9,625 bases of DNA from Comamonadaceae bacterium (GCA_947461325.1 CANHLD010000061.1:1-9625), one strand, 5' to 3'; shown: positions 1-7,684, numbered from the stretch's first letter. Program-made: numbers and translations. Notes: generated by a model not told the origin, from the letters alone.

Positions 1-689
1 CGATTCAAAAGAAAGTGCATGACCTGCTTAATTTGGTGCAACTCGATTGGCTGGGCGACCGTTACCCGTCTCAACTCTCTGGCGGTCAGCGTCAGCGCAT
101 CGCCTTGGCTCGTGCTTTGGCGGTGGAACCCCGCGTGTTGTTGCTCGATGAACCCTTTGGCGCACTGGACGCCAAAGTGCGTAAAGACTTACGCCGTTGG
201 TTGCGTCGCTTGCATGAAGAATTGGATGTCACCAGTATTTTTGTCACACACGATCAGGAAGAAGCGCTTGAAGTGGCCGACCGTGTGGTGTTGATGAACA
301 GTGGGCGGGTGGAGCAGGTGGGCTCACCTCAACAAGTCTGGGACAACCCGGCCAACCCGTTTGTCTATGGGTTTTTAGGTGATGTGAATTTATTCAAGGG
401 CCGCAGCGCAGAAGGCGAAACGCATACCTATATTCGCCCGCATGACTTGGATGTGCGGCGTTATTCCACGGGTGACACCGGCATCATTGCGCGTTTAGAG
501 CGGGCTCTGGTGGTGGGGTCGGTCGCCAGACTTGAATTGGTTTCCAACGACGACAGTTCAACGCCCGACATCATTGAAGCTGAAATACCCGCCAATGAAT
601 TCAGGGGCCAACAATATGTGGAAGGCGAGTTGTTGGTGTTGACGCCGCGTAAGTCGCAGGTGTTTGTGGCCAAAAATCCGGCACATTAA
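1..689 (+). CDS. cysA: Sulfate/thiosulfate ABC transporter ATP-binding protein CysA, 3' part
   Basis: This is the ATPase subunit that powers sulfate/thiosulfate import through a membrane permease pair. The reading frame is open from the window edge (first full codon at base 3), so the start and the Walker A motif lie upstream. Seen directly: the ABC signature LSGGQRQR (from base 75), Walker B LLLDEP with D-loop GALD (about 138-170), and the switch histidine in THDQEEA (histidine at 249-251). Then comes NPANPFVYGFLGDVNLF, which is typical of CysA, and a C-terminal regulatory domain with YIRPHDLDV. The segment between NLF and YIRPHD is short compared with what I remember of CysA proteins (inference). 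It ends with TAA. sbp follows 178 nt downstream on the same strand, which supports sulfate as substrate rather than another ABC family. The specificity call rests on motif style and neighbours. Confidence 0.9.
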   Translation, partial: IQKKVHDLLNLVQLDWLGDRYPSQLSGGQRQRIALARALAVEPRVLLLDEPFGALDAKVRKDLRRWLRRLHEELDVTSIFVTHDQEEALEVADRVVLMNSGRVEQVGSPQQVWDNPANPFVYGFLGDVNLFKGRSAEGETHTYIRPHDLDVRRYSTGDTGIIARLERALVVGSVARLELVSNDDSSTPDIIEAEIPANEFRGQQYVEGELLVLTPRKSQVFVAKNPAH

Positions 690-867
690 ATTCATCTTGC
701 ATGCGAAATCGATATATTTTTTTATTTGAAATTCAATGCATAAGCTAATGATTTTTTTGATTAAGACAAATACGTGATGAGCTAGTAATAAAACTGTTGT
801 TCCCTTTTTAGAAGGGAAATTTCACAATTCCTTCACTGCAATATTGCATTGGATTTGAAGGATTGAA
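690..867 (+). promoter_or_regulatory. AT-rich cysA-sbp intergenic region with a 19-bp inverted repeat
   Basis: This is the longest gap in the window and is much more AT-rich than the flanking genes, with T-runs at about 717-724 and 752-758. It suggests that sbp has its own promoter, but I see no convincing -35/-10 pair. A dyad TTCCCTTTTTAGAAGGGAA lies at 800-818 (7-bp perfect arms, 5-nt centre). It is not followed by a T-run, so it is a poor terminator and more likely an operator or a 5'-leader hairpin. A good ribosome binding site, AAGGA (858-862), precedes the sbp start. Control by the sulfur regulator CysB would fit the neighbours, but I cannot identify a site. Confidence 0.45.
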
Positions 868-1884
868 ATGAAGTACAGACGTTTATTTTTAAAGAACATT
901 TTCGCAGCGCTTTTTTCTGCCATTGTGGTCAGTAGCTATGCACAAAGCCCGGTCACGCTGTTGAACGTTTCTTACGACCCAACCCGTGAGTTGTATGTGG
1001 AGTTCAATGCCGCATTCTCTAAACACTGGAAAGCCACCAGCGGCCAAGACGTCACCATCAAGCAGTCACACGGCGGTTCTGGCAAACAAGCCCGTTCGGT
1101 GATTGATGGCTTAGACGCTGATGTGGTCACCTTGGCTTTGGCGGGCGATGTGGATGCATTGAATAAGCAAGCCCATTTGATACCCCCAAACTGGCAAAAG
1201 CGTTTGCCCCACAACTCATCGCCTTACACCTCCACCATCGTGTTGGTGGTGCGGCAGGGCAACCCCAAAGGTATCAAGGACTGGGACGATTTGGTCAAGC
1301 CTGGTATCAAAGTCATCACACCCAATCCGAAAACTTCGGGTGGTGCGCGTTGGAACTATTTGGCCGCTTGGGAGTTTGCTAAACGTAAGTATGGAAGTGA
1401 TGCCAAGGCGCAAGAGTTTGTCACCAAGCTCTACACCAATGTGCCAGTGTTGGATTCAGGCGCGCGTGGTTCATCAGTGACATTCGCTCAGCGTAACCAG
1501 GGCGATGTGTTTATTTCTTGGGAAAACGAAGCGTATTTGTTGGAAAAAGAATTTGGCTCCAAGGTGGATATTGTGTATCCATCCATCAGCATTTTGGCTG
1601 AACCGCCAGTGACTGTGGTGGATAAAAACGTGGATCGCAAAGGCACACGCAAAGTGGCCGAAGCCTACTTGCAGTACTTGTACTCTGATGAAGGCCAAGA
1701 GATTGCAGCCAAAAACTTTTACCGGCCCATCAACGAAAAAATCAAAGCCAAATTCGAAAAAGCTTTGCCTAAGTTGCCACTGTTCACCATTGAACAAGCC
1801 TTCGGCGGTTGGGACAAAGCCAGTAAAGAGCATTTTGCCGATGGCGCCATTTACGACCAGATTTCCCAATCCATTAAGCGTTAA
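868..1884 (+). CDS. sbp: Periplasmic sulfate-binding protein
   Basis: This is the solute-binding protein that captures sulfate in the periplasm and delivers it to the CysTWA importer. The 338-residue product begins with a basic N-region and a hydrophobic core, with likely signal peptidase cleavage after SSYA (residue 25). The mature protein shows the family hallmarks in order: SYDPTRELYVEFN (36-48), SGQDVTIKQSHGGSGKQARSV (58-78, close to the first sulfate-binding signature), NPKTSGGARWNYLAAW (153-168, the second signature) and GDVFISWENEAYL (212-224). Its length is normal for the family. The ATG is set by AAGGA five bases upstream. It sits after cysA and before a porin gene. In many proteobacteria sbp precedes cysTWA, so its downstream position here is somewhat unusual. 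A thiosulfate-binding CysP role cannot be excluded. Confidence 0.92.
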   Translation: MKYRRLFLKNIFAALFSAIVVSSYAQSPVTLLNVSYDPTRELYVEFNAAFSKHWKATSGQDVTIKQSHGGSGKQARSVIDGLDADVVTLALAGDVDALNKQAHLIPPNWQKRLPHNSSPYTSTIVLVVRQGNPKGIKDWDDLVKPGIKVITPNPKTSGGARWNYLAAWEFAKRKYGSDAKAQEFVTKLYTNVPVLDSGARGSSVTFAQRNQGDVFISWENEAYLLEKEFGSKVDIVYPSISILAEPPVTVVDKNVDRKGTRKVAEAYLQYLYSDEGQEIAAKNFYRPINEKIKAKFEKALPKLPLFTIEQAFGGWDKASKEHFADGAIYDQISQSIKR

Positions 1885-1903
1885 TTTTTTTTAAGGAAAC
1901 AAC

Positions 1904-3613
1904 ATGAAATTGTCAATTCCACATCACCCGCGTCGCCATAAATTGACAGCGACTTTGCTGGCCACTGTTTTGTTTGCGAGTCCGGCCATGGCTGGGCTCG
2001 AAGACGCCAAAGCCATTCTCGAAGTCTTGCTGAAAAAAGGTGTCATCAGTCAAAAAGACTACGACAAAACTTTAGAGGAATGGAACAGCAAGCCATTGGA
2101 ATCTGTGCCCCCTGTTCAGTTTGTCCAGGACGCTTTGGGTGTGCAAGCCAAAGAAGTGCAAAAAGCGGTTGAATACACCAAAAAAGACGAAAAGAACGGT
2201 AGCGTTCAGCCCAGTGGTTTCGGCTGGGTATCGGCTGATGGAGAGAACAGCATCAAACTTACTGGCCTGGTTCATTTTGATGTACGCAATATCAACAATG
2301 GTTTGACCACATCAGAAGACAAAGACTCAGCATCTGGCGCGGACAATTTTGAAGTTCGAAGAGCACGCATTGGCATCAACGGCACGCTTTATAAAAACAT
2401 CGATTTTGAAGTGCTGACCAATTTGGTGGGTTCCAGTTCAAACTTGGTTCACCGCGCTTATATCAACTACAACTACAACAAGCAAGCGCAAGTTCGAGTG
2501 GGTCGGTTCAAGCAACCTTTTTCTTTAGAGGAACAAACCAGCGCCAACGCGATTGACTTTATGGAGCGGTCTTACGGTAACCAAATGGTCGCCGCTCAGA
2601 GGAACGGTGCCATGGTATTTGGTGAACCCACCACAGGTTTGACCTATGCTGTCTCTGCTTACCAAGACGGGTTCAATGAACTGTCCAATACCAACCACAT
2701 TGGAACATTAGGAATTGGTCGAGTCACAGCCAACTTGGCTGAATTGCGTGGCGGAAGCACTGATACGGTGATTCACTTGGGTGCGGCAGTAGACAGGGGC
2801 AAGTATGAAGTGGTGCCGACCACATCGTCTGACACCGGCGTGGCTGCTTCCACCATCACCCGCGCAACAGTGTTATCGTTCAGAACTGAAAACAGAGGAA
2901 TGGCCAATGCCTACCGTGCGCAAATCGCGGGCGATACCGTGACTGCGGGTTACGGTATAGCAGGTAACAACGCTGCCAACGTCAATAAGAATCTTCAAGG
3001 ATTGGAATTGGCATTGGCAACTGGCCCATTTAAATTTCAATCCGAGTATTTCAATTCAACGTTTGGTGCCAGTTCTAAGAACTATTGCGTTGACGCCACT
3101 ACGGGTTGCACAGCTGGCAGCTTGTACTCAACCAACTTCGATATCAAAGCCAAGGCCGCCTACTACGAATTTTTCTACAACCTGACTGGTGAAAGTTGGG
3201 CGAATTCATACAAGTCTGGGGCATTCACGACCGTGAAGCCCAAAGCCAATTTCAGTTCAGGGTCCGGGGGAGGATGGGGTGCTTGGCAATTGGGTGTTCG
3301 TTATTCAACCTATGACGTCACCGAGCCCACCACTTTTACTGGAAGAAGCAACGTGGCTGGAGCAGTATCCACAGGCAGTACCAAGGTCAACAGCATTTCT
3401 GGATGGACAAGCCGAGGGGAAAATTCTGAAAAAGCGCAAACGCTGACTCTGGGTTTAAACTGGATTCTGAACCCCAATTCACGAATCTTGATGAATTACT
3501 CAGAAACTTACTTTGACAGACCCGTCACCTATTTAACAACGACCACACCAGCCACGCTGGGCTCAACCGGCTCAGAAAAAGTGTTGTCATTGAGAACCCA
3601 ACTCAATTTCTAA
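1904..3613 (+). CDS. OprO/OprP-family anion-selective porin
   Basis: This is an outer-membrane beta-barrel channel of the phosphate/pyrophosphate-selective porin family. A basic signal peptide ends at ASPAMA (residue 30). A short helical segment follows (about 31-65, containing LLKKGVISQKDYDKTLEEW), as is common at the N-terminus of these porins. The barrel begins near residue 105. Family hallmarks are FEVRRARIGINGTLYKNIDFEV (149-170) and VRVGRFKQPFSLEEQTSANAIDFMERS (197-223). The chain ends LSLRTQLNF, with the terminal aromatic residue expected for BAM-assembled proteins. The ribosome binding site AAGGA is six bases before the ATG. The gene begins 19 nt after the sbp stop, so the two are almost certainly cotranscribed. 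This suggests sulfate or a related oxyanion as the permeant (inference from context). The only two cysteines, C395 and C402, are seven residues apart, probably in a loop. Confidence 0.85.
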   Translation: MKLSIPHHPRRHKLTATLLATVLFASPAMAGLEDAKAILEVLLKKGVISQKDYDKTLEEWNSKPLESVPPVQFVQDALGVQAKEVQKAVEYTKKDEKNGSVQPSGFGWVSADGENSIKLTGLVHFDVRNINNGLTTSEDKDSASGADNFEVRRARIGINGTLYKNIDFEVLTNLVGSSSNLVHRAYINYNYNKQAQVRVGRFKQPFSLEEQTSANAIDFMERSYGNQMVAAQRNGAMVFGEPTTGLTYAVSAYQDGFNELSNTNHIGTLGIGRVTANLAELRGGSTDTVIHLGAAVDRGKYEVVPTTSSDTGVAASTITRATVLSFRTENRGMANAYRAQIAGDTVTAGYGIAGNNAANVNKNLQGLELALATGPFKFQSEYFNSTFGASSKNYCVDATTGCTAGSLYSTNFDIKAKAAYYEFFYNLTGESWANSYKSGAFTTVKPKANFSSGSGGGWGAWQLGVRYSTYDVTEPTTFTGRSNVAGAVSTGSTKVNSISGWTSRGENSEKAQTLTLGLNWILNPNSRILMNYSETYFDRPVTYLTTTTPATLGSTGSEKVLSLRTQLNF

Positions 3614-3643
3614 GAAAAAACATACTTCTGAGGGAACATTCAC

Positions 3644-3671
3644 ACGCAGTCCGATAGGACTGCGTTTTTTT
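3644..3671 (+). terminator. Intrinsic terminator after the sbp-porin operon
   Basis: A perfect 9-bp stem (ACGCAGTCC at 3644-3652 paired with GGACTGCGT at 3657-3665) with loop GATA is followed directly by seven T residues (3665-3671). It lies 31 nt after the porin stop. The T-run overlaps the stop codon of the convergent gene on the other strand. In the opposite direction there is no adjacent T-run, so it acts mainly on plus-strand transcripts. Confidence 0.92.
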
Positions 3672-4866
3672 ATCCCTGAGGCAATTCGCACTGCATGGCT
3701 TTGAGCAAGGCTTCTGACAGCGCAGGCGGTGTACCTTCCATGCGATCAGCCACAACCTGGGCACACAACAAAGCCAAAGTCAACCCGCGCGAGCCCAACG
3801 CAGACAACATATGCAACCCGGGTAAACGCTTTTCATCCAGCGGTCCAAGCTTGGGTAAGCGGTTGATGGATGCACACCGCACACCGTTCCATGACTTGAT
3901 CTGCGCAGTGTCATTCCATTGAGAGGCAAGCGTATCGGCGACGGCGGGTAATAACTCGCTGAGCCGTTGCCGGTTATGCGCATGCGCTTCACCCGTTGCG
4001 ACCAAGTGCGACTGGTGTCTGTCAAATGTCGATCCTGTGTACCAGGCCAATCCATCTGTAGTGGGAACATGCGCCACAAAACTGCCATGGCCGTTGACCG
4101 CAAATTTCGGTAAATCAGCGCTGTGGTCGTGCAACCCCCATGACACTTGACCTGCAATTGGGTGCAAGCCCATATCTGGCTCATATAAAACTTGGTTCAA
4201 AAAATCAGGTGTTTGCGCGCCGGTGGCAATCACCACATGCGGTGCAGTTTCAGTGGCGTACGTGTGTGAGCTACCCATGTTGGGAATGGGAATATGGTTT
4301 TTCAGACGCAATTGCCATTCGCCGGTGGCCGGACTTTTTTGCATGCTCTCGACTTCGTGCAAGCCCATAAAAAGAATGTCGTCGTTGCTTAACAAAGCTC
4401 GCACCAGCGCAAGCGGCTTAATCCACGCACCTTGCGGCTGCCACAGATCATGTGAGAGTTCATCACTCAGACCGGCTTGAAGCAGTTGCTCTGGCTGCGC
4501 GAGTTGCACATGGGAAAACCAGACGCTGTCTTGCTCGGGTTCCTGCCAAGGTTTCTTGGTATGGGATGAGTCGGCGAGTCGTCTCTCTAGAACACCGCAT
4601 GCCGACCAATCTTGTCCCTCGATCAAATGTTCCTTGGCAAACGCAACAGTGGCTTGCAAGCCCGCGCGTGTGAGTTGTGACAAAGGATTGTCGTCTGGCG
4701 ATGCGTGGCAGGACAACATGCCCACAGGCACACCGGATGCCGCCGCGCACGGTTCTTTGGCCATGTCTAGCAATTTGACCTGCCAGCCTCTGTCAGCCAA
4801 TATGTGTGCGCATGCAGCACCAGCCACACCAGCGCCAATGACAATGCAGCGCTTATCCAGATTCAT
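3670..4866 (-). CDS. FAD-dependent oxidoreductase resembling the MnmC C-terminal (tRNA U34 modification) domain
   Basis: This 398-residue protein has an N-terminal FAD-binding Rossmann motif, VIGAGVAGAACAHILADRGW (9-28), and a second nucleotide-contact segment VVIATGA (211-217), as in the DAO superfamily. Several segments look like the FAD domain of bifunctional MnmC, which oxidises carboxymethylaminomethyl-uridine in tRNA: ASGVPVGMLSCHASPDDNPLS (43-63), PIAGQVSWG (236-244), YTGSTFDR (276-283), GVRCASINRLPKLGPL (328-343) and ALGSRGLTLALLCAQ (356-370). MnmC normally carries an N-terminal methyltransferase domain. None is present here, and the upstream gene is yggX. The start lies 7 nt after the yggX stop and lacks a clear Shine-Dalgarno, suggesting translational coupling. 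It could instead be another DAO-family amine oxidase; the MnmC resemblance is from memory of the family. Confidence 0.75.
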   Translation of the reverse strand: MNLDKRCIVIGAGVAGAACAHILADRGWQVKLLDMAKEPCAAASGVPVGMLSCHASPDDNPLSQLTRAGLQATVAFAKEHLIEGQDWSACGVLERRLADSSHTKKPWQEPEQDSVWFSHVQLAQPEQLLQAGLSDELSHDLWQPQGAWIKPLALVRALLSNDDILFMGLHEVESMQKSPATGEWQLRLKNHIPIPNMGSSHTYATETAPHVVIATGAQTPDFLNQVLYEPDMGLHPIAGQVSWGLHDHSADLPKFAVNGHGSFVAHVPTTDGLAWYTGSTFDRHQSHLVATGEAHAHNRQRLSELLPAVADTLASQWNDTAQIKSWNGVRCASINRLPKLGPLDEKRLPGLHMLSALGSRGLTLALLCAQVVADRMEGTPPALSEALLKAMQCELPQG

Positions 4867-4873
4867 TCAAATA

Positions 4874-5149
4874 TCAAGCGGCAGGTGGAGGCACATAGCC
4901 TTGTGCGGCGTCTGCACCATCGCCGAAGAAATGGTTTTCCATTTGACGGGCCAGGTATTGGCGGGCGCGCAAATCGGCTAGGTTTAGGCGGTTTTCATTC
5001 ACCAACATGGTCTGGTGCTTTAACCAGGCTGCCCAGGCATCTTTGCTGACGTTTTCCCAGATGCGTTTACCGAGGTCGCCGGGGTAGGGCGGAAAGTCCA
5101 AGCCTTCAGCTTCTTTTTCCAGTTTGATGCAATGAACGGTGCGTGCCAT
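4874..5149 (-). CDS. yggX: Probable Fe(2+)-trafficking protein YggX
   Basis: This 91-residue cytoplasmic protein belongs to the YggX family, linked to Fe(II) handling and to protection of iron-sulfur clusters from oxidation. The family pattern is clear from the start: MARTVHCIKLEKEAEGLDFP, PYPGDLGKRIWENVSKDAWAAW (21-42), QTMLVNENRLNLADLRARQYL and a C-terminal tail. C7 corresponds to the conserved cysteine near the N-terminus of the family. Length is as expected. The ATG at 5149 is chosen because the homologous region begins there and GAGGA lies 5-9 bases upstream; the longer open frame upstream has no family similarity. It is the first gene of a two-gene unit with the MnmC-like oxidoreductase and is divergent from dsbB. 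Confidence 0.93.
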   Translation of the reverse strand: MARTVHCIKLEKEAEGLDFPPYPGDLGKRIWENVSKDAWAAWLKHQTMLVNENRLNLADLRARQYLARQMENHFFGDGADAAQGYVPPPAA

Positions 5150-5178
5150 GAAATTCCTCGCGTGTGTCAGACAAAGCC

Positions 5179-5217
5179 GTGACTGTAGCAAGCTTTGAAT
5201 CCCCTGCCGCCAGTCAC
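5179..5217 (-). promoter_or_regulatory. Candidate yggX promoter and inverted repeat in the yggX-dsbB divergent region
   Basis: On the minus strand TGCTACAGT (5190 down to 5182) resembles an extended -10 element and sits about 33 bases before the yggX ATG. No good -35 is visible. A 7-bp perfect inverted repeat, GTGACTG (5179-5185) and CAGTCAC (5211-5217), overlaps it with a 25-nt centre. This could be a regulator site serving the divergent pair, or chance. No experimental or family-level support is available from the sequence alone. Confidence 0.3.
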
Positions 5218-5285
5218 CCATCAGACCAAACACCATGCGCTTGTTTGGAAACTGGCTAGACTTGCATGCACTCTGGGAATTTTGT

Positions 5286-5840
5286 ATGGTCGCGCCTTTG
5301 AAATTATTGAACCTGATAACCGCTCGGCAGGCTTGGGCCTTGTTGCTTATGGCTTGTATCGGGCCACTGGGCTTTGCCTTGTATTTGCAGCATGTGGTCG
5401 GCTTGGAGCCTTGCCCCATGTGTATCGTGCAACGCTACGCAATGACGGTCGTTGCCTTGATCGCATTGATTGGCTTGGTATTCACCTATAAAAGAGCAGG
5501 GCAGGTATTGGTGGCAGTGGGTGTGCTCACCGCTGGCTTCGGCGCATTTGTTGCTGCACGCCAGTCTTGGTTGCAGTGGTACCCGCCAAACATTGTCAGT
5601 TGCGGACGGGACTTCTACGGCATGATCGAAGCGTTTCCTCTGCAACGCACCATTCCGCTGATCTTCAGGGGCAGTGGTGACTGCACCAAGATCGACTGGA
5701 CTTTTTTAGGGGGCTCTATCGCCAACTGGACGTTTCTTGTGTTTATTGGAATGGCCATATGGTTGGTTGCTGTGGTTTGGCGCAAATTGGGCCAGCACAC
5801 CCAAGCCGCCAACGACGATCATTTTCAACCAGCACCCTAG
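5286..5840 (+). CDS. dsbB: Disulfide bond formation protein B
   Basis: This inner-membrane protein reoxidises DsbA and passes electrons to quinone. From the chosen start it is 184 residues with four hydrophobic membrane segments (about 14-34, 49-67, 74-91 and 146-164). The redox cysteines are all present: periplasmic pair C43-P-M-C46 within EPCPMCIVQRY, and the second pair C106 (VSCGRD) and C133 (GSGDCTKIDW). Spacing matches E. coli DsbB (41/44, 104/130). The conserved arginine just after CPMC is R50. An earlier in-frame ATG exists at 5235, but it has no ribosome binding site. The ATG at 5286 has GGGAA six bases upstream and gives the usual N-terminus. The gene is divergent from yggX and convergent with argA, with 38 nt between stops and no clear terminator. 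Confidence 0.93.
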   Translation: MVAPLKLLNLITARQAWALLLMACIGPLGFALYLQHVVGLEPCPMCIVQRYAMTVVALIALIGLVFTYKRAGQVLVAVGVLTAGFGAFVAARQSWLQWYPPNIVSCGRDFYGMIEAFPLQRTIPLIFRGSGDCTKIDWTFLGGSIANWTFLVFIGMAIWLVAVVWRKLGQHTQAANDDHFQPAP

Positions 5841-5878
5841 AGCCACCCAACCTATTCAGGCCTGTCAGTTGCCACGCC

Positions 5879-7234
5879 TCAGCTCAAAGGCAGGCGTTTG
5901 ACCAGCACCACACTCTTGCGGTCCGGGCTGTATTTGCGCAAACGCGCTTGCGGCAGCCAATCAATAGGCACTTGCACAAAGCCGCGTTTTAAAAACCAGT
6001 GCATGGTGCGTGTGGTCAGCACGAAAATACTTTCTACACCAAGGTGACGCGCCCGTTGTTCGATACGGCGAAGGATTTTTTCTCCATCCCCCTGGCCTTG
6101 AGAATGAGGGGATACGGTCAGAGCCGCCATTTCGGCGGTTTTGTTTTCAGGATACGGATAGAGGGCAGCGCATCCGAAGATGACGCCATCGTGTTCAATA
6201 ACCGTGTAGTTACCGATGTCTCGTTCTATCTCGGTGCGTTCACGGCGCACCAAGGTGCCGTCGTTCTCTAAAGGTTCGATCAATTGCAAAATGCCGCCTA
6301 AATCGTCCGGCGTAGCCTCGCGCAAACTCTCCAACCGTTCGTCGACCACCATGGTGCCGATGCCGTCGTGCACATATATCTCCAGCAGCAACACACCATC
6401 GACCGCGAAAGGAAGTATGTGGCTGCGCTCCACACCGTGCTTGCAAGCTTTGACGCAATGTTGAAGGTAAAAAGCAATGTCTGTCGGTTGGTTGGCTGGT
6501 GGGGCGTCGGCCAGCAATTGCTCAGCGACATCCAGCGGCATTTCGGTGTCAATCGGGTTGTCTTCTCCAGCGGCTTCCAGCGGTTTGACGCGAATGCCCG
6601 GCACCTCGGTCACGAAGATGAGTTTGTCGGCCTGCAAGGCAATGGCCACTGACGTGGCGACTTCTTCCATGGTCAGGTTGAACGCTTCACCAGTCGGCGA
6701 AAAACCAAACGGTGACAACAACACCATGGCGCCCAAACTCAGCGTTTTGCTGATACCGGTGACGTCGACTTTGCGCACCAAGCCTGAATGCTGGAAATCC
6801 ACGCCGTCGACGATGCCCACAGGTCGCGCGGTGATGAAATTGCCGGAGATGACCCGAATAGTCGCGCCCGCCATCGGCGTGTTAGGCAAGCCTTGGCTGA
6901 ACGCCGCTTCTATTTCATAACGCAGTTGCCCGGCAGCTTCTTGTGCGCAGTCCAGCGCCACGCTGTCGGTGATGCGAATGCCGTGAGAGTATTTGGGCGC
7001 ATGGCCTTTGGCTTTGAGTTGCTCATTCACCTGAGGGCGAAAGCCGTGCACCAGCACTACTTTGACGCCCATGCTTTGGATCATGGCCAGGTCTTGCACC
7101 AGACTGGGCAATTTGCCGGCGGCAATGGCCTCTCCTGCAATGGCAACCACAAAGGTTTTGCCTCGGTGCATGTGTATGTAGGGCGCGACCGAGCGGAACC
7201 AAGGGACGAAAGTGAAATTGAAAACTGTGGACAT
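5879..7234 (-). CDS. argA: Amino-acid N-acetyltransferase (N-acetylglutamate synthase)
   Basis: This enzyme catalyses the first step of arginine biosynthesis: glutamate plus acetyl-CoA gives N-acetylglutamate. In the ArgA family it is usually feedback-inhibited by arginine. The 451 residues are close to the 443 of E. coli ArgA and show both domains. The amino-acid-kinase-like domain (about 25-290) has GKTFVVAIAGEA, VKVVLVHGFRPQVNEQL (57-73), GLVRKVDVTGI (151-161) and LIFVTEVPG. The C-terminal GNAT domain (about 305-450) has the acetyl-CoA loop VSPHSQGQGDGEKIL (374-388) and the family ending LPQARLRKYSPDRKSVVL. The start is kept because FVPWFRSVAPYIH belongs to the normal family N-terminus. 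Its ribosome binding site is weak (AAAGA). vapC ends only 12 nt upstream, so argA is probably at least partly transcribed from the vapBC promoter or from one inside vapC. Confidence 0.95.
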   Translation of the reverse strand: MSTVFNFTFVPWFRSVAPYIHMHRGKTFVVAIAGEAIAAGKLPSLVQDLAMIQSMGVKVVLVHGFRPQVNEQLKAKGHAPKYSHGIRITDSVALDCAQEAAGQLRYEIEAAFSQGLPNTPMAGATIRVISGNFITARPVGIVDGVDFQHSGLVRKVDVTGISKTLSLGAMVLLSPFGFSPTGEAFNLTMEEVATSVAIALQADKLIFVTEVPGIRVKPLEAAGEDNPIDTEMPLDVAEQLLADAPPANQPTDIAFYLQHCVKACKHGVERSHILPFAVDGVLLLEIYVHDGIGTMVVDERLESLREATPDDLGGILQLIEPLENDGTLVRRERTEIERDIGNYTVIEHDGVIFGCAALYPYPENKTAEMAALTVSPHSQGQGDGEKILRRIEQRARHLGVESIFVLTTRTMHWFLKRGFVQVPIDWLPQARLRKYSPDRKSVVLVKRLPLS

Positions 7235-7246
7235 GGGTTTGAATCT

Positions 7247-7684
7247 TTAAGGCTTTAGCAGAATCAATTGGTTAGAGGGCAGCAAGCGGGTGAAGTCGCG
7301 ATCGAATGTGCAGAGTGTCTCACCAGATTGCATGACGGTTGCCGCAATCCAAGCATCACTGACCAGATTGCCCCGAACTTGTTGTGTCAGGCACAGTTCT
7401 TTAAAGTATGGCCACACTGAGCCGTGACCTTGAAATTGCACCCCGGGACAGCTAAGCAGACTGTCAATAAAGTCGCTCACATCTTGCAAGGGATCAATTT
7501 CGTGGAATATTTTGGGGTGGGTGGTGATGCGGACAAAACCTGTTACCACCATGCCCAATAGTTGCAAACTCGCACGGCCGTTGGCCGCCTGACGCACTGT
7601 GTCGTCCAGCCAACTGCGTGAGGGTAGGTGGTACGGGTGATCTGGGCGGTAAGCTGCTACCAGCACGTTCACATCAGGTGTCAT
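7247..7684 (-). CDS. vapC: VapC-family PIN-domain ribonuclease toxin
   Basis: This is the toxin of a type II toxin-antitoxin pair; PIN-domain VapC proteins are Mg-dependent endoribonucleases, often acting on tRNA or rRNA. The 145-residue protein shows the PIN layout: acidic D4 in PDVNVLVAAYRPDHPYH, a central VVTGFVRITTHPKIF (46-60), D110 in GNLVSDAWIAA (105-115), and D128/D130 in CTFDRDF (125-131). The GFVRI segment and the RPD-H start fit the VapC subgroup common in mycobacteria and other bacteria. The ATG overlaps the vapB stop (ATGA) and has no Shine-Dalgarno, so translation is presumably coupled to the antitoxin. The catalytic acids appear intact. The RNA target cannot be read from the sequence. 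Confidence 0.9.
   Translation of the reverse strand: MTPDVNVLVAAYRPDHPYHLPSRSWLDDTVRQAANGRASLQLLGMVVTGFVRITTHPKIFHEIDPLQDVSDFIDSLLSCPGVQFQGHGSVWPYFKELCLTQQVRGNLVSDAWIAATVMQSGETLCTFDRDFTRLLPSNQLILLKP

Noticed and set aside
5235..5285. Upstream in-frame ATG giving a 201-residue DsbB
   Set aside because: It has no Shine-Dalgarno, while the ATG at 5286 has GGGAA at ideal spacing and gives the usual DsbB N-terminus and cysteine numbering.
5150..5419. N-terminal extension of YggX in the same open frame
   Set aside because: The family N-terminus begins at the ATG at 5149 with a good ribosome binding site; the extension would overlap the dsbB start and has no family similarity.
5857..5864. CAGGCCTG between the convergent dsbB and argA stops, considered as a terminator
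   Set aside because: It is an 8-base self-complementary word with no loop and no T-run on either strand.
6788..7258. Plus-strand open frame of 156 codons opposite argA
   Set aside because: It is the antisense shadow of the well-supported argA kinase-like domain, with no ribosome binding site or domain.
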